A DNA stretch of 64,000 nucleotides, taken from Methylobacterium segetis (GTDB lineage: Bacteria; Pseudomonadota; Alphaproteobacteria; Rhizobiales; Beijerinckiaceae). Location: positions 1 to 64,000 of the forward strand of contig NZ_SMNT01000007.1 of NCBI RefSeq assembly GCF_004348265.1. The letters are read 5' to 3'. Made by a program: the position numbers and the translations under genes. Under the pieces are notes generated by a model. The model was not told where the DNA came from and made no database searches. It saw only the letters and a list, made by a program, of their open reading frames with translations. Positions 11,889 to 22,159 of the stretch are shown one piece after another. Each line of letters starts with the position of its first letter. Position 1 is the first letter of the stretch.

Positions 11889-14366
11889 TCAGGTCCCCCG
11901 CGGCTTCGCGCGACGCGTCGGGGCCTCGCTCAAGGGGTCCTCCGGCCAGGGGTGACGCGGGTATCGCCCGCGCATCTCGGCGCGGACCGCCGCCCAGGAG
12001 CCGCGCCAGAACCCCGGCAGGTCACGGGTAATCTGAATGGGGCGGGAGGCCGGGGAGAGCAGGTGCAGGACGAGGGGAACGCGTCCGCCTCCGATCACCG
12101 GATGCCGGTCGAGACCGAACAATTCCTGGACACGCACGGCGAGGACCGGCTCGGCCTCCGCTTCGTAGGTGATCGGGACGCGTGAACCCGTGGGCACGGT
12201 GACGTGGGTCGGCGCTTCCGCGTCGAGGCGGGCGCGCAGGGTCCAGGGCAGGAGCGCGTCGAGGGCGCGCCCGAGATCGTCGGCCGTCACCGCGTCGAGG
12301 CTCGTCCGCCCGAGGATCGCGGGCGCCAGCCAGTCGGCAGCACTCTGCGCGAGGTGCCGGTCCGAGAGGTCCGGCCAGTCTTCGCCCTCGGCACCGCGCA
12401 GAAAGCGGATGCGCGCGACGAGTTGCCGGAGTGCCGGCGTCCAAGGCAAGGCGTCGAGTGCGGTCTCGCCGAGGCCGCGGGCGAGGATGGCCGCGCTCGT
12501 CTCGTCGGCCGGCACCGGCAGGGTGCGCTCGCCGAGCGTGACCGCACCGAGACGCCGGGCTGCGCGCGCACGCAGGGCACGCGAGGCGGGATCGAACACC
12601 ACGTTCGTTGAGGCCTCGATCCGATCGGCGAACAGCGTCTCGATCGTATCGGCGTCGATCGCGGCCGCGGACAGGATGCGCGCATTGGCTGCCGCACCCG
12701 CGAGATCCGCCACAACGATGAAGGGCTCGCGGGCGAGGGAGGCGGCGGGATCGAGGCGCCCAGCCCGGCCGTTCACCATCACGAACTCGCCGTCCCGGCC
12801 GCGGGCGCGGGCGATCCGGTCGGGATAGGCCAGCGCCAGGAGCGCTCCCGTCCCCGGCGCCGCTCCGTCCCGGGATCCGGCGCCCGCCTGCCGGGCCCAA
12901 CCCTCGGCGAGGCGCCGCATGTCGGCGGCGCGTCCGCCCCGCTCTCGGTGGAATCGGTCGACCCGCTCCGCGAGGTCGGTGCCATCTCCGCCGAGGCCGC
13001 GCTCGACGAGAACCGCGGCGAGATCGGCCGCGGCCTGCGCAGGATTGGCCTCGGCCGCGCTCACCACCATTCGAGCGAGGCGTGGCGGCAGGGGCAGGGC
13101 GCGAAGCCGCGCGCCAACCGGCGTCAGGCGCCCGTCGTCGTCGATTGCGGCGAGGGCGCGCAGCATGTCCCGCGCTTCCTTGAGGGCAGGCGCCGGAGGC
13201 GGGTCGAGGAAGGCGAGGGTCGCGGGATCCGCGACGCCCCAGGCGGCGCAGTCGAGGAGGAGGCCGGCAAGGTCCGCCGCCAGGATCTCGGGGCGCCCGA
13301 ACGGGTCGAGGGCGTTCGTCGCCGCCTCCGACCAGAGGCGCCAGCAGATGCCGGGCTCGGTCCGGCCGGCGCGGCCGCGGCGCTGGTCGACGGAAGCGCG
13401 CGACGCCCGGGCCGTGACGAGACGGGTGAGGCCGATGCCGGGCTCGTAGACGGGAACCCGCGACAGGCCGGAATCGACCACGATCCTCACGCCCTCGATG
13501 GTCAGCGAGGTTTCGGCGATGCTGGTGGCCAGCACGACCTTGCGGCGGCCGGGCGGCGCGGGCGCCACCGCCCGGTCCTGCTCGGCCTGGGTGAGGGCGC
13601 CGTAGAGGGGCGCGATCTCGGTCTCGGCCCCGACGCGGCCGGCGAGCGCCTCGGCAACCCGACGGATCTCCCCCTGGCCGGGCAGGAAGGCGAGGATGGA
13701 GCCGGGATCGGCGCGAAGCGCCCGCAGGATGGCGTCCGTCATGGCGTCCTCGATCCGGCGGTTCGGATCGCGATCGGCGTAACGGGTCTCGACGGGATAC
13801 GCGCGGCCCTCCGATTCGAGGATCGGCGCCTCGCCGATGAGGCGGGACACGCGCGCGCCGTCGAGGGTCGCCGACATCACGAGGAGACGGAGATCCTCAC
13901 GGAGCCCCCCCTGCGCGTCGATGGCGAGGGCAAGCCCGAGATCGGCGTCGAGCGATCGCTCGTGGAACTCGTCGAACAGTACCGCGCCGACACCGGACAA
14001 TTCCGGATCGTCGAGGATCATGCGCGTGAAAACACCTTCCGTGACGACCTCGATGCGGGTGCGGGCCGAGATCTTCGAGCCGAGCCGCACCCGCAAGCCC
14101 ACCGTGTCCCCGACGCGCTCGCCGAGCGTCGACGCCATCCGCTCCGCCGCCCCGCGGGCCGCGAGGCGACGCGGCTCCAAGAGCACGATCTTCCGCCCTG
14201 CGAGCCACGGCTCGTCGAGGAGGGCGAGAGGCACCCGCGTGGTCTTGCCGGCTCCGGGCGGAGCGACGAGCACGGCCGCGTTCCGGCCGCGCAGCGCCCC
14301 CGTCAGGGCGGGCAGCACGGCGTCGATCGGCAAGGGCGCGGCGGCGAAGGTTGCAGAGACGGGCAT
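11889..14366 (-). CDS. hrpB: ATP-dependent helicase HrpB
   Basis: An 825-residue DEAH-type helicase. Motif I is APPGAGKTTRVPLALL, motif II is the HrpB-typical DEFHERSLDADLGLA, motif III is SATLDG, and motif VI is QRRGRAGRTEPG. The HA2 region and the family-specific C-terminal domain (ending WRGSWAAVRAEMRGRYPRH, then PWPEDP) are complete. HrpB proteins are non-essential helicases of uncertain substrate. The start is ATG 14366, immediately after an in-frame GTG at 14369. Confidence 0.95.
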   Translation of the reverse strand: MPVSATFAAAPLPIDAVLPALTGALRGRNAAVLVAPPGAGKTTRVPLALLDEPWLAGRKIVLLEPRRLAARGAAERMASTLGERVGDTVGLRVRLGSKISARTRIEVVTEGVFTRMILDDPELSGVGAVLFDEFHERSLDADLGLALAIDAQGGLREDLRLLVMSATLDGARVSRLIGEAPILESEGRAYPVETRYADRDPNRRIEDAMTDAILRALRADPGSILAFLPGQGEIRRVAEALAGRVGAETEIAPLYGALTQAEQDRAVAPAPPGRRKVVLATSIAETSLTIEGVRIVVDSGLSRVPVYEPGIGLTRLVTARASRASVDQRRGRAGRTEPGICWRLWSEAATNALDPFGRPEILAADLAGLLLDCAAWGVADPATLAFLDPPPAPALKEARDMLRALAAIDDDGRLTPVGARLRALPLPPRLARMVVSAAEANPAQAAADLAAVLVERGLGGDGTDLAERVDRFHRERGGRAADMRRLAEGWARQAGAGSRDGAAPGTGALLALAYPDRIARARGRDGEFVMVNGRAGRLDPAASLAREPFIVVADLAGAAANARILSAAAIDADTIETLFADRIEASTNVVFDPASRALRARAARRLGAVTLGERTLPVPADETSAAILARGLGETALDALPWTPALRQLVARIRFLRGAEGEDWPDLSDRHLAQSAADWLAPAILGRTSLDAVTADDLGRALDALLPWTLRARLDAEAPTHVTVPTGSRVPITYEAEAEPVLAVRVQELFGLDRHPVIGGGRVPLVLHLLSPASRPIQITRDLPGFWRGSWAAVRAEMRGRYPRHPWPEDPLSEAPTRRAKPRGT

Positions 14367-14464
14367 CACGCCAGCGCATGCGGCCGCAGGGCACGTTTTG
14401 CAACCAGAAATAGAGGGGCTTTATGACTATGCACGTTTGTACTTGTAGATCCACGCCACGTCCG

Positions 14465-14484
14465 AGAGGAATTTATATTCCTCT
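14465..14484. promoter_or_regulatory. AT-rich inverted repeat upstream of a small secreted protein gene
   Basis: AGAGGAAT-TTAT-ATTCCTCT is a perfect 8-bp dyad with a 4-base spacer in an unusually AT-rich stretch between divergent hrpB and the gene at 14596. A partial copy of its right arm (TATATTCCCCC) follows at about 14498. It looks like an operator or a small RNA hairpin; no regulator can be named. Confidence 0.45.
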
Positions 14485-14595
14485 GTCATGAAAAGCGTAT
14501 ATTCCCCCTAAAACTCAGTTCTATCCGGAACCTAAATAGTCGAGACAGCTTGTCGGGTCGATGCGCCGCGGGCGTGCGCTAACGGATAGGACTTG

Positions 14596-14883
14596 ATGAC
14601 GAAGCTTGCTCTCACCCTCGCGGCCGGCGTGATGCTCGGCGGCCTCGGCCTCACCGCCGCCTCCGCGGCGCCCGGCATGCCCGCCTCCGGGCTCGTCGCC
14701 GGCGAACCGGCGACGGAGACGGTCGCCCACAGCCGGTATCATCATTGGAAGAAGCATCACCGGATGTACCGCCGGCAGGTCAACCGGCACCGCATGCGCT
14801 ACGGCGATCCGAACGCCCGCAACCCCGAGCGGCCCGGCTACATGCAGCAGCGCGGCACCACCTCGGGCGGCCCGCGCTACTGA
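14596..14883 (+). CDS. Small secreted hypothetical protein
   Basis: A 95-residue protein. MTKLALTLAAGVMLGGLGLT followed by AASA is a convincing signal peptide. The mature part is basic and rich in His, Arg and Tyr (SRYHHWKKHHRMYRRQVNRH) and ends with a Gly/Arg/Pro-rich tail. Such short basic exported proteins are common in Methylobacterium and unassigned. GGATAGGA precedes the ATG. A palindrome lies about 115 bases upstream. Confidence 0.75.
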   Translation: MTKLALTLAAGVMLGGLGLTAASAAPGMPASGLVAGEPATETVAHSRYHHWKKHHRMYRRQVNRHRMRYGDPNARNPERPGYMQQRGTTSGGPRY

Positions 14884-14909
14884 GCGGTCGACAAAGCCCG
14901 TCGGTTCGA

Positions 14910-14934
14910 AGGGCCGGCGTCCCGCGCCGGCCCT
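14910..14934. terminator. Hairpin terminator between convergent genes
   Basis: A perfect 10-bp stem (AGGGCCGGCG / CGCCGGCCCT) with a 5-base loop between the small secreted protein gene and maeB. Confidence 0.7.
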
Positions 14935-14945
14935 GTCTCGGCTGA

Positions 14946-17240
14946 TCAGACCCCGATGTCGAAGGCGGCAAGGGCGGCCATGTTGACGAGGTCGGCATCG
15001 GTCGCGCCGAGGGGCACGATCTGCACCGCCTTGTCGAGGCCGACGAGAAGGGGGCCGAGCACCATGGCGCCACCGAGTTCCTGGAGCATCTTGGTCGAGA
15101 TCGCGGCGGAATGGAACGCGGGCATCACCAGCACGTTCGCCGGCTCCCTGAGGCGGCTGAACGGGTACTGGGCCATCAGTTCCTTATCGAGCGCCACATC
15201 CGCCGCCATCTCGCCCTCGTAGACGAAATCGACGCCGCGCCGGTCGAGGATGCGCACGGCCTCCCGCACCTTCTCCATGCGCTCCCCGCGCGGATGACCG
15301 AAGGTCGAGAAGGAGAGCAGCGCCACCCGCGGTTCGGTGCCGAGCCGACGCGCAGCGCCGGCCGCCTCGATGGCGATCTCGGCGAGTTCCTCGGCCGAGG
15401 GCATCTCGGTGATCGCCGTGTCGGCGACCATCACGGTGCGGCCGCGGGCGAGGCAGACCGAGAGGCCGATCAGCCGGTGGCCCGGCTTCTCGTCGATGAC
15501 GCGGCGCACGTCCTCCAGCGCGATCGAGTAGTTGCGGGTCACGCCCGTCACCATCGCATCGGCGTCGCCGAGGGCCACCATCGTCGCCGCGAAGTGGTTG
15601 CGGTCCTGATTGATCAGGCGCTGGCAGTCGCGGAACAGGTAGCCGTGGCGCTGCATCCGTCCGTAGAGGGCCTGCGCGTACTCGGCGTTGCGGTGGGAGA
15701 GCGCCGCGTTGTGGATCTCGATGGTGTCGCGCCGCGACAGATCGATCCCCATCGCGGCCGCGTTGGCCGTGACACGATCCTCGCGCCCGACCAGGATCGC
15801 GGTCCCGAGGCCCTGGTCGGCGAAGGTCAGCGCCGCTCGGATCACGAGCCCTTCCTCCCCCTCCGCGAAGACGACGCGCTTCGGAGCCTTGCGCACTTCC
15901 TCGAAGACCCGGTTGAGGATGCCCGCGACGGGATCCCGGCGCGCCGAGAGGCGGTCGCGGTATGCGGCCATGTTCTCGATGGGCTTGCGGGCGACCCCGG
16001 TCGCCATCGCGGCCTTCGCCACGGCGGGGGGAACGGTGTGGATGAGGCGCGGGTCGAACGGGACCGGGATGATGTAATCCCGCCCGAAGCGCGGGCGCTC
16101 GCCCTGATAGGCGGCCGCGACCTCGTCCGGCACGTCCTCACGGGCGAGATGCGCGAGAGCCTCGGCCGCAGCGATCTTCATTTCCATGTTGATCGAGCTG
16201 GCATGGACGTCGAGCGCGCCCCTGAAGATGTAGGGGAAGCCCAGAACGTTGTTGACCTGGTTCGGGTAGTCCGAGCGGCCGGTTGCCACGATCGCGTCGG
16301 TGCGGATCTGGCCGACCTCCTCGACGGTGATCTCGGGGTCCGGGTTCGCCATGGCGAAGATGATCGGGTTCGGCGCCATCGAGCGGATCATGTCCGCCGA
16401 GAAGGCCCCCTTGACCGAAAGCCCGTAGACGATGTCGGCGCCCTCCATCGCCTGTGCGAGCGTCCGCTTGTCGGTGCGGACCGCATGGGCCGACTTCCAC
16501 TGGTTCATTCCCTCGGTGCGGCCCTCGTAGACGACCCCCTTGGTATCGCAGAGGATGACGTTGTCGTGCCCGAAGCCCATCGCCTTGAGGAGCTCGATGC
16601 AGGCGATGCCGGCAGCCCCCGCGCCGTTGACCACGAGCTTCGCGCTGGCGATATCGCGGCCCGTGAGGTGGAGCGCATTGATGAGCCCCGCCGTGGCGAT
16701 GATCGCCGTGCCGTGCTGATCGTCGTGGAAGACCGGGATGTCCATCACTTCCCGCAGCCGGTCCTCGATGATGAAACATTCCGGAGCCTTAATGTCCTCC
16801 AGGTTGATGCCGCCGAAGGTCGGCCCGAGGTAGCGCACGCAGTTGATGAAGGCCTCCGGATCCTCGGTGCCGACTTCGAGGTCGAACGAATCGATGTCGG
16901 CGAAGCGCTTGAAGAGCACTGCCTTGCCTTCCATCACCGGCTTCGAGGCGAGGGCGCCGCGGTTGCCGAGGCCGAGGATCGCGGTGCCGTTCGAGATCAC
17001 CGCGACGAGGTTGCCCTTGGCCGTGTAGTCGTAGGCCCGCGAGGGGTCCTCGGCGATGGCGAGCACCGGGACGGCGACGCCCGGCGAATAGGCGAGCGAC
17101 AGGTCGCGCTGCGTCGCCATCGGCTTCGTGGCGACGACCTCCAGCTTGCCCGGCCGCCCCTGTGCGTGGAAATGCAGGGCCTCGTCGTCGGTGAAGGTTG
17201 GGCGCTTGGCGCGCTTCTGCGGGTTCGTCGGCTCGGTCAT
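14946..17240 (-). CDS. maeB: NADP-dependent malic enzyme (MaeB-type, with phosphotransacetylase-like domain)
   Basis: A 764-residue protein. The N-terminal part (about 1-430) is a malic enzyme: [28 protein letters not shown] motifs and [16 protein letters not shown] for NAD(P) binding. The C-terminal part (about 440-764) resembles phosphotransacetylase ([20 protein letters not shown] to [20 protein letters not shown]), which in MaeB proteins is regulatory rather than catalytic. The enzyme decarboxylates malate to pyruvate with NADPH formation. The start MTEPTNPQ follows GAGGAGGAGCCC. It is divergent from mutS, a usual alphaproteobacterial arrangement. Cofactor preference is assumed from the fused architecture. 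Confidence 0.93.
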   Translation of the reverse strand: MTEPTNPQKRAKRPTFTDDEALHFHAQGRPGKLEVVATKPMATQRDLSLAYSPGVAVPVLAIAEDPSRAYDYTAKGNLVAVISNGTAILGLGNRGALASKPVMEGKAVLFKRFADIDSFDLEVGTEDPEAFINCVRYLGPTFGGINLEDIKAPECFIIEDRLREVMDIPVFHDDQHGTAIIATAGLINALHLTGRDIASAKLVVNGAGAAGIACIELLKAMGFGHDNVILCDTKGVVYEGRTEGMNQWKSAHAVRTDKRTLAQAMEGADIVYGLSVKGAFSADMIRSMAPNPIIFAMANPDPEITVEEVGQIRTDAIVATGRSDYPNQVNNVLGFPYIFRGALDVHASSINMEMKIAAAEALAHLAREDVPDEVAAAYQGERPRFGRDYIIPVPFDPRLIHTVPPAVAKAAMATGVARKPIENMAAYRDRLSARRDPVAGILNRVFEEVRKAPKRVVFAEGEEGLVIRAALTFADQGLGTAILVGREDRVTANAAAMGIDLSRRDTIEIHNAALSHRNAEYAQALYGRMQRHGYLFRDCQRLINQDRNHFAATMVALGDADAMVTGVTRNYSIALEDVRRVIDEKPGHRLIGLSVCLARGRTVMVADTAITEMPSAEELAEIAIEAAGAARRLGTEPRVALLSFSTFGHPRGERMEKVREAVRILDRRGVDFVYEGEMAADVALDKELMAQYPFSRLREPANVLVMPAFHSAAISTKMLQELGGAMVLGPLLVGLDKAVQIVPLGATDADLVNMAALAAFDIGV

Positions 17241-17410
17241 GGGCTCCTCCTCGGGAGGCCGCCTATCGATCGTGCACAAATCGTTCAAGATCGCGCTCGC
17301 GGCCAGGCCGACGGCCCGGTTACAGGAGAGGCGCATCGTCGGCTCCCTTCTCCCCAGCCGAAACCATCCGCCGCCCTGATTCGGCCGGCCCGCTCTGCTA
17401 TGAAGCGGAC

Positions 17411-20164
17411 ATGGCCCAAGCTGCAGTCCGAACGATCGCGAGAGCCCACCCCGCGGACGAGGCCGTGAGCGCGTCCGCCACGTCTGCGGCTGCGGCCGGC
17501 GCGACGCCGATGATGGCCCAGTACATCGAGATCAAGGCCGCCAATCCGGACTGCCTGCTGTTCTACCGGATGGGCGATTTCTACGAACTGTTCTTCGAGG
17601 ACGCCGAGATCGCATCCCGGGCGCTGGGCATCGTGCTCACGAAGCGCGGCAAGCATGCAGGCGCCGACATCCCGATGTGCGGCGTGCCGATCGACCGGGC
17701 CGACGATTACCTGAGCCGGCTGATCGCGCTCGGCCACCGGGTCGCGGTCTGCGAGCAGACCGAGGATCCGGCGGAGGCGAAGAAGCGCGGACCGAAATCC
17801 GTGGTGCGCCGTGAGGTCGTGCGCCTCGTCACCCCCGGCACCATCACGGAGGACCGGCTCCTCGACCCGGGCCGTGCGAACCTCCTTCTCGCCGTCGGCC
17901 GCCGCAAGCTCTCGGAGAATTCCTTCGCCTACGGGCTCGCGGCGCTCGACATCTCGACGGGGCGCTTCTCCCTGAGCGAGGTGGCTGGCGCGGAGCTTGC
18001 CGGCGCCATCGCCCGCCACGACCCGCGCGAGATCGTCCTGTCGGAGACGATCCACGCCGATCCCGGCCTCGCGCGGCTCTGGCAGGACGTGACGGCGCCG
18101 GTAACGCCGCTGGCGCAGGCCGAGCTCGAGCCGGCCTCCGCCGAGCGGCGCATCAAGGAGCAGTTCGGCGTCTCGACGCTCGAGGGTTTCGGCAGCTTCT
18201 CCCGGGCCGAGATCGCGGCCGCGGGCGCTGCCCTTCTCTACATCGAGCGCACCCAGATCGGGGCGCGCCCGCCCCTGAGCCCTCCCGCCCGCGAGGCGAG
18301 CGGCGCCACCCTCTCGATCGACGCGGCGACGCGGGCCAACCTCGAACTCACCCGGACACTCTCGGGCGAGCGGACAGGCAGCCTTCTCGACGCGATCGAC
18401 CGCACCGTCTCGGCGAGTGGGGCGCGGCTCCTTTCAGAGCATCTCGCCGGGCCGCTGATGAACCTGAAGGCGATCGTGCGGCGCCAGGAGGCGGTCGCCT
18501 TCCTCGCCGAGGATCACGTGCTGCGCCGAGCCCTGCGCGACGCGCTCGCCCGCGCGCCCGACCTCGCCCGCGCCCTCTCGCGCCTCGGCCTCGGGCGCGG
18601 CGGCCCTCGCGACCTCGCCGCGATCCGCGACGGGCTCGACGCGGCCGGCATCATCGCCGGGCGGCTCGACGAGGTCGAGGCGCTGCCGGACGGCCTCGGG
18701 CGCCTCGCCAGGCACTTGGCGGAAGCCAATGCCGATCTCGTCGGGACTCTGAGGGCCGCGCTCGCCGACGAGCTTCCGCTCAACCGGCGCGACGGCAATT
18801 TCGTGCGCGCGGGCTATCACCCGGAGATCGACGAGGCCCGCCTCCTCGGCCACGATTCGCGAAAGGTGATCGCCGCGCTCCAGGCCCGCTACGCCGAGGA
18901 GACCGGCTGCCGCACGCTGCGGATCAAGCACAACAACGTTCTCGGCTACTACATCGAGGTGCCGCAGGCCGTGGGCGAGTCCTGCCTGAAGGGGCTGATG
19001 CGCGAGACCTTCGTGCATCGCCAGACCATGGTCGACGCGATGCGCTTCACGAGCGTCGAGTTGGGCGAGCTGGAAACGAAGATCTCGGGCGCCTCCGACC
19101 GCACCCTCGCGCTCGAAGGCGCGGTGTTCGAGGATCTCGCGGCCCGGGTGCTCGCCCAGACGGAGACCGTGGCACAGGTCGCGGAGGCGCTCGCCGGGCT
19201 CGACGTGGCGGGAAGCCACGCGGAACTCGCGGTCGAGCAGAGCTGGGCGCGGCCGCACGTGGACGACAGCCTCGCCTTCGCCGTCGACGGCGGTCGCCAT
19301 CCCGTGGTCGAGGCGGCGTTGCGGCGCACGGGTGAGCCGTTCATCGCGAACGATTGCGACCTGTCGGGCGAGGGGCGGGGCCGCATCCGGCTGATCACCG
19401 GGCCGAATATGGGCGGCAAATCGACCTTCCTGCGCCAGAACGCCCTCATCGCCGTGCTGGCGCAGATGGGCGCCTTCGTGCCGGCCGCGCGCGCCCATAT
19501 CGGACTCGTCGACCGTCTGTTCTCGCGCGTCGGCGCCGCCGACGACCTCGCCCGCGGCCAATCGACCTTCATGGTCGAGATGGTGGAGACGGCGGCGATC
19601 CTGAACCAGGCGAGCCGCCGCTCCCTCGTGATCCTCGACGAGATCGGGCGCGGCACCGCGACCTTCGATGGACTCTCGATCGCTTGGGCCTGCCTGGAAC
19701 ACCTGCACGAGGCGAATGCCTGCCGGTCCCTCTTCGCCACCCATTTCCACGAGCTGACCGCCCTGAGCCAACGCCTCGCGCGGCTCGACAACGCGACCTT
19801 GAGGGTGACCGAGCACCGGGGCGAGGTCGTCTTCCTCCACGAGGTGGTGCCGGGCGTGGCTGAACGCTCCTATGGGTTGCAGGTCGCCCGCCTCGCCGGT
19901 CTGCCGCCGGGGGTGATCGCCCGTGCCGGTGCCATCCTCAAGGGCTTGGAGAAGGCTGAGCGCGACCGGCCGGGCCGCCCCCGCATCGACGATCTGCCGC
20001 TGTTCGCGAGCCTCAGCCCGCCTCCGCCGCCGGAGCCTCCGGCACCGGTCGCGGACGACGCTCTCGGCGAGATGCTCGACGCGATCGATCCCGACGCGAT
20101 GACACCGCGCGAGGCGCTTGAAGCGCTCTACGGCCTGAAGCGGGAGCGTGCAGCGCGGCGCTGA
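17411..20164 (+). CDS. mutS: DNA mismatch repair protein MutS
   Basis: A 917-residue MutS. The N-terminal mismatch-recognition motif is intact ([14 protein letters not shown], the Phe-x-Glu motif). The core, clamp and ATPase domains follow: Walker [18 protein letters not shown], Walker [22 protein letters not shown], and the His switch region [11 protein letters not shown]. It recognises base mismatches and recruits MutL. The start [18 protein letters not shown] has only a weak ribosome site; upstream in-frame codons overlap maeB's leader and are unlikely. Confidence 0.97.
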   Translation: MAQAAVRTIARAHPADEAVSASATSAAAAGATPMMAQYIEIKAANPDCLLFYRMGDFYELFFEDAEIASRALGIVLTKRGKHAGADIPMCGVPIDRADDYLSRLIALGHRVAVCEQTEDPAEAKKRGPKSVVRREVVRLVTPGTITEDRLLDPGRANLLLAVGRRKLSENSFAYGLAALDISTGRFSLSEVAGAELAGAIARHDPREIVLSETIHADPGLARLWQDVTAPVTPLAQAELEPASAERRIKEQFGVSTLEGFGSFSRAEIAAAGAALLYIERTQIGARPPLSPPAREASGATLSIDAATRANLELTRTLSGERTGSLLDAIDRTVSASGARLLSEHLAGPLMNLKAIVRRQEAVAFLAEDHVLRRALRDALARAPDLARALSRLGLGRGGPRDLAAIRDGLDAAGIIAGRLDEVEALPDGLGRLARHLAEANADLVGTLRAALADELPLNRRDGNFVRAGYHPEIDEARLLGHDSRKVIAALQARYAEETGCRTLRIKHNNVLGYYIEVPQAVGESCLKGLMRETFVHRQTMVDAMRFTSVELGELETKISGASDRTLALEGAVFEDLAARVLAQTETVAQVAEALAGLDVAGSHAELAVEQSWARPHVDDSLAFAVDGGRHPVVEAALRRTGEPFIANDCDLSGEGRGRIRLITGPNMGGKSTFLRQNALIAVLAQMGAFVPAARAHIGLVDRLFSRVGAADDLARGQSTFMVEMVETAAILNQASRRSLVILDEIGRGTATFDGLSIAWACLEHLHEANACRSLFATHFHELTALSQRLARLDNATLRVTEHRGEVVFLHEVVPGVAERSYGLQVARLAGLPPGVIARAGAILKGLEKAERDRPGRPRIDDLPLFASLSPPPPPEPPAPVADDALGEMLDAIDPDAMTPREALEALYGLKRERAARR

Positions 20165-20170
20165 GCCGAC

Positions 20171-20596
20171 TCAGGCATTCGGGGCGAGGCTCAAACCGTC
20201 CGGGGCTGCGCCGGGCCCGGCCCCGGCCCTGCGCTCGGCGACGTAGGTGAGGGCACTGGCCACGACGCGCTCGGAATAGGGCTTGGCGATCACCCCGAAG
20301 GCGCCCGCGAAATCCTCAGGGATGCGCTTGCTGTTGGCCGTCATGAACACGACCGTCGTGCGCGGGTCGGCGCTGAGCGCCCGGGCGACGTCGACGCCGG
20401 TCGGCCCGTCGACCAGATGGATGTCCACGAGCGCGACGTCCGGGCTCGTCGAGCGTCCGAGCGCGATGGCCTCAGCCGAACTTCCGGCGACGCCGACCGT
20501 CTCGTAACCGAGATCCTGCAGCAGGTATTCGAGTTCGAGCGCAATGAGCACCTCGTCCTCGACGACGAGGATGCGCATCGCCGGCGCCACGGTCAT
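20171..20596 (-). CDS. Single-domain response regulator paired with the LOV kinase
   Basis: A 141-residue stand-alone receiver without an output domain. The acidic pair is in ILVVEDEVLIALELEYLLQD, the phosphoacceptor is Asp58 (VALVDIHL), the switch Thr is in VVFMTANS and the conserved Lys105 is in VIAKPYS. It is encoded immediately downstream of the LOV histidine kinase on the same strand, after a 179-base gap. Receivers of this type act as phosphate sinks or relays; Caulobacter LovR is the closest functional parallel. Partnership is inferred from position. Confidence 0.88.
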   Translation of the reverse strand: MTVAPAMRILVVEDEVLIALELEYLLQDLGYETVGVAGSSAEAIALGRSTSPDVALVDIHLVDGPTGVDVARALSADPRTTVVFMTANSKRIPEDFAGAFGVIAKPYSERVVASALTYVAERRAGAGPGAAPDGLSLAPNA

Positions 20597-20775
20597 GCCG
20601 TCTCCCGATCGTGTTGCGCCGGACCGAACGTCTCGGGGGATCGTCCCGGCGGCCTGCAAACCAAAAACGCACGTCGTCCCGAGAGCATGTTTCATGTTCC
20701 CTGGACCACGCTCCAACCTTTCGATGCAGCGCATGATTTTCGAGCGAACGGGAGGCCGCCCCGCTCGGAAACCCG

Positions 20776-21870
20776 CTAGATCCCGCTCTCCAGCGGAACG
20801 CTGATGTCGACGCGGGTCCCGGGCGACGCGTCGTCCCAGCGGATCGTGCCCCGAAGCTGGCGCACCACCATCTCGGCGAGGCTGCGGCCGAATCCCGCCG
20901 GGTTCGTCCCGGTCGCGCTCATGCCGACGCCGTCGTCCTCGATGACGAGATGAAGGGCCTCCCCGTCCCTGCGCGCCGTCACGGAAATCCGGCCGGCCCG
21001 GCCGCCCGGGAACGCGTGGCGAACCGCATTGGTGGCGAGTTCGTGAATCATCAGGGCCAGAGGCGCCGCCATCGCGGCGGAGACCGCGATCGGATCGACC
21101 TCCGATTCGAGCCTCGTCCGATCCTCCTCGAGGCCCACGCTCAGATCGGCCAGGAGATCGGCGGCGAAGTCCTGCAGGTTGAAGCGCGAGACGTCGCCGG
21201 CCGAGTACAGCATGCGGTGGGCCGTCGAGAGGGCGCCGACACGTTCGGCCATGCTCTGCAGCGCGTCCCTGGCCTCGCCTTCCGGCGTGCGCCGGGCCTT
21301 GAGCAGCATGAGCGAGGATATCACCTGGAGGTTGTTCTTCACCCGGTGGTCGACTTCGTGGAGGAGGGCGGTCTTCTGCTCCAGGGCCGATTGCAGGTCG
21401 GCGGTTCGGGCGTCGACCTGTCGCTCGAGCTCGTCGTTCGTGCCGCGCATCGCCATCTCGAAACGGCGCTTGTCGGTCATGTCGGCCTGGGCGGCGAAGA
21501 AATACGCGAGTTCGCCGGAGGCGTCGCGAACCGGCGCGATGGTCATCGCGTTCCAGAACGGCGTCCCGTCCTTGCGATAGTTGAACAGCTCGCACTCGAT
21601 TGTCCGCGCGGCGGCGATCGCCCCGCCGATGCGACGGATCTCGGCGGGATCGGAATCGGGTCCCTGCAGCATCCGGCAATTATGCCCGCGCAGTTCATCG
21701 AGGCCGTAGCCGGTCAAAGCGACGAAGGCGGTGTTCGCCCAGACGATCGGGTTGTCGGGCTGGCGCGCGTCGGTGACCACCATCGGCGTCGGGCTGGCGC
21801 TGAAGGCGGCCGCGAAGATGCCGTCCGCGAGACTGAATGCGTCGAGGGCCGATCTGTCGTCGTCCGTCAT
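20776..21870 (-). CDS. LOV-domain histidine kinase (putative blue-light sensor)
   Basis: A 364-residue soluble kinase. Residues about 15-135 form a LOV-type PAS domain with GHNCRMLQ. The adduct-forming Cys65, flavin contacts Arg66 and Gln69, Asn97, Asn107 and Gln128 are all present; their spacing from the Cys (32, 42, 63) equals that of Avena phototropin LOV2 (Cys450, Asn482, Asn492, Gln513). A coiled linker (about 136-168) leads to a HisKA_2 domain with His175 in EVDHRVKNNLQ, then an HATPase domain (HELATNAVRHAF, EDDGVGMS). No membrane segment is seen. Followed by a single-domain response regulator. FMN binding and light response are predictions. An upstream ATG-containing extension is low-complexity and was not used. 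Confidence 0.9.
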   Translation of the reverse strand: MTDDDRSALDAFSLADGIFAAAFSASPTPMVVTDARQPDNPIVWANTAFVALTGYGLDELRGHNCRMLQGPDSDPAEIRRIGGAIAAARTIECELFNYRKDGTPFWNAMTIAPVRDASGELAYFFAAQADMTDKRRFEMAMRGTNDELERQVDARTADLQSALEQKTALLHEVDHRVKNNLQVISSLMLLKARRTPEGEARDALQSMAERVGALSTAHRMLYSAGDVSRFNLQDFAADLLADLSVGLEEDRTRLESEVDPIAVSAAMAAPLALMIHELATNAVRHAFPGGRAGRISVTARRDGEALHLVIEDDGVGMSATGTNPAGFGRSLAEMVVRQLRGTIRWDDASPGTRVDISVPLESGI

Positions 21871-21960
21871 GCCATCGCCGACCGCCGATCCTCGTCGCGG
21901 CCCAGGAACGCGGGCCGGACCGAGCGTGCACACGGGGTGCCCGAAGCACCCTGGGTTCCG

Positions 21961-21985
21961 AACAGGAAGCTGGGGCCGCGGTTCC
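21961..21985 (-). promoter_or_regulatory. Candidate EcfG-type (general stress sigma) promoter for the LOV kinase
   Basis: On the minus strand GGAAC-N16-TGTT is found about 90 bases upstream of the kinase ATG. The alphaproteobacterial EcfG consensus is GGAAC-N16/17-CGTT, so the -35 is perfect and the -10 has one mismatch. A single short match in GC-rich DNA is weak evidence. Confidence 0.35.
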
Positions 21986-22159
21986 CGCCTGCGCCGCCTT
22001 GTCCACCGCCAAGTTGGGGCGAGCACGTTAAGAAATCGTCGACCATCTTCCCCCCACGCCTGAGATCTCGCGATTCGGCGTCCGCGCCTCGCGGGTGAGC
22101 GCAAGGCTGCCACGATTTTTGCTGAACAAGAGGCCGCGAGCCCGAGGAGTTCCACCGCC

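Noticed and set aside
15111..17468. 785-codon open frame antisense to maeB
   Set aside because: Same effect of high GC third positions; no signal for a protein family and no ribosome site.
20597..20775. EcfG-type promoter between the LOV kinase and the response regulator
   Set aside because: GGAAC is present but the next CGTT is 26 bases away, which is too far.
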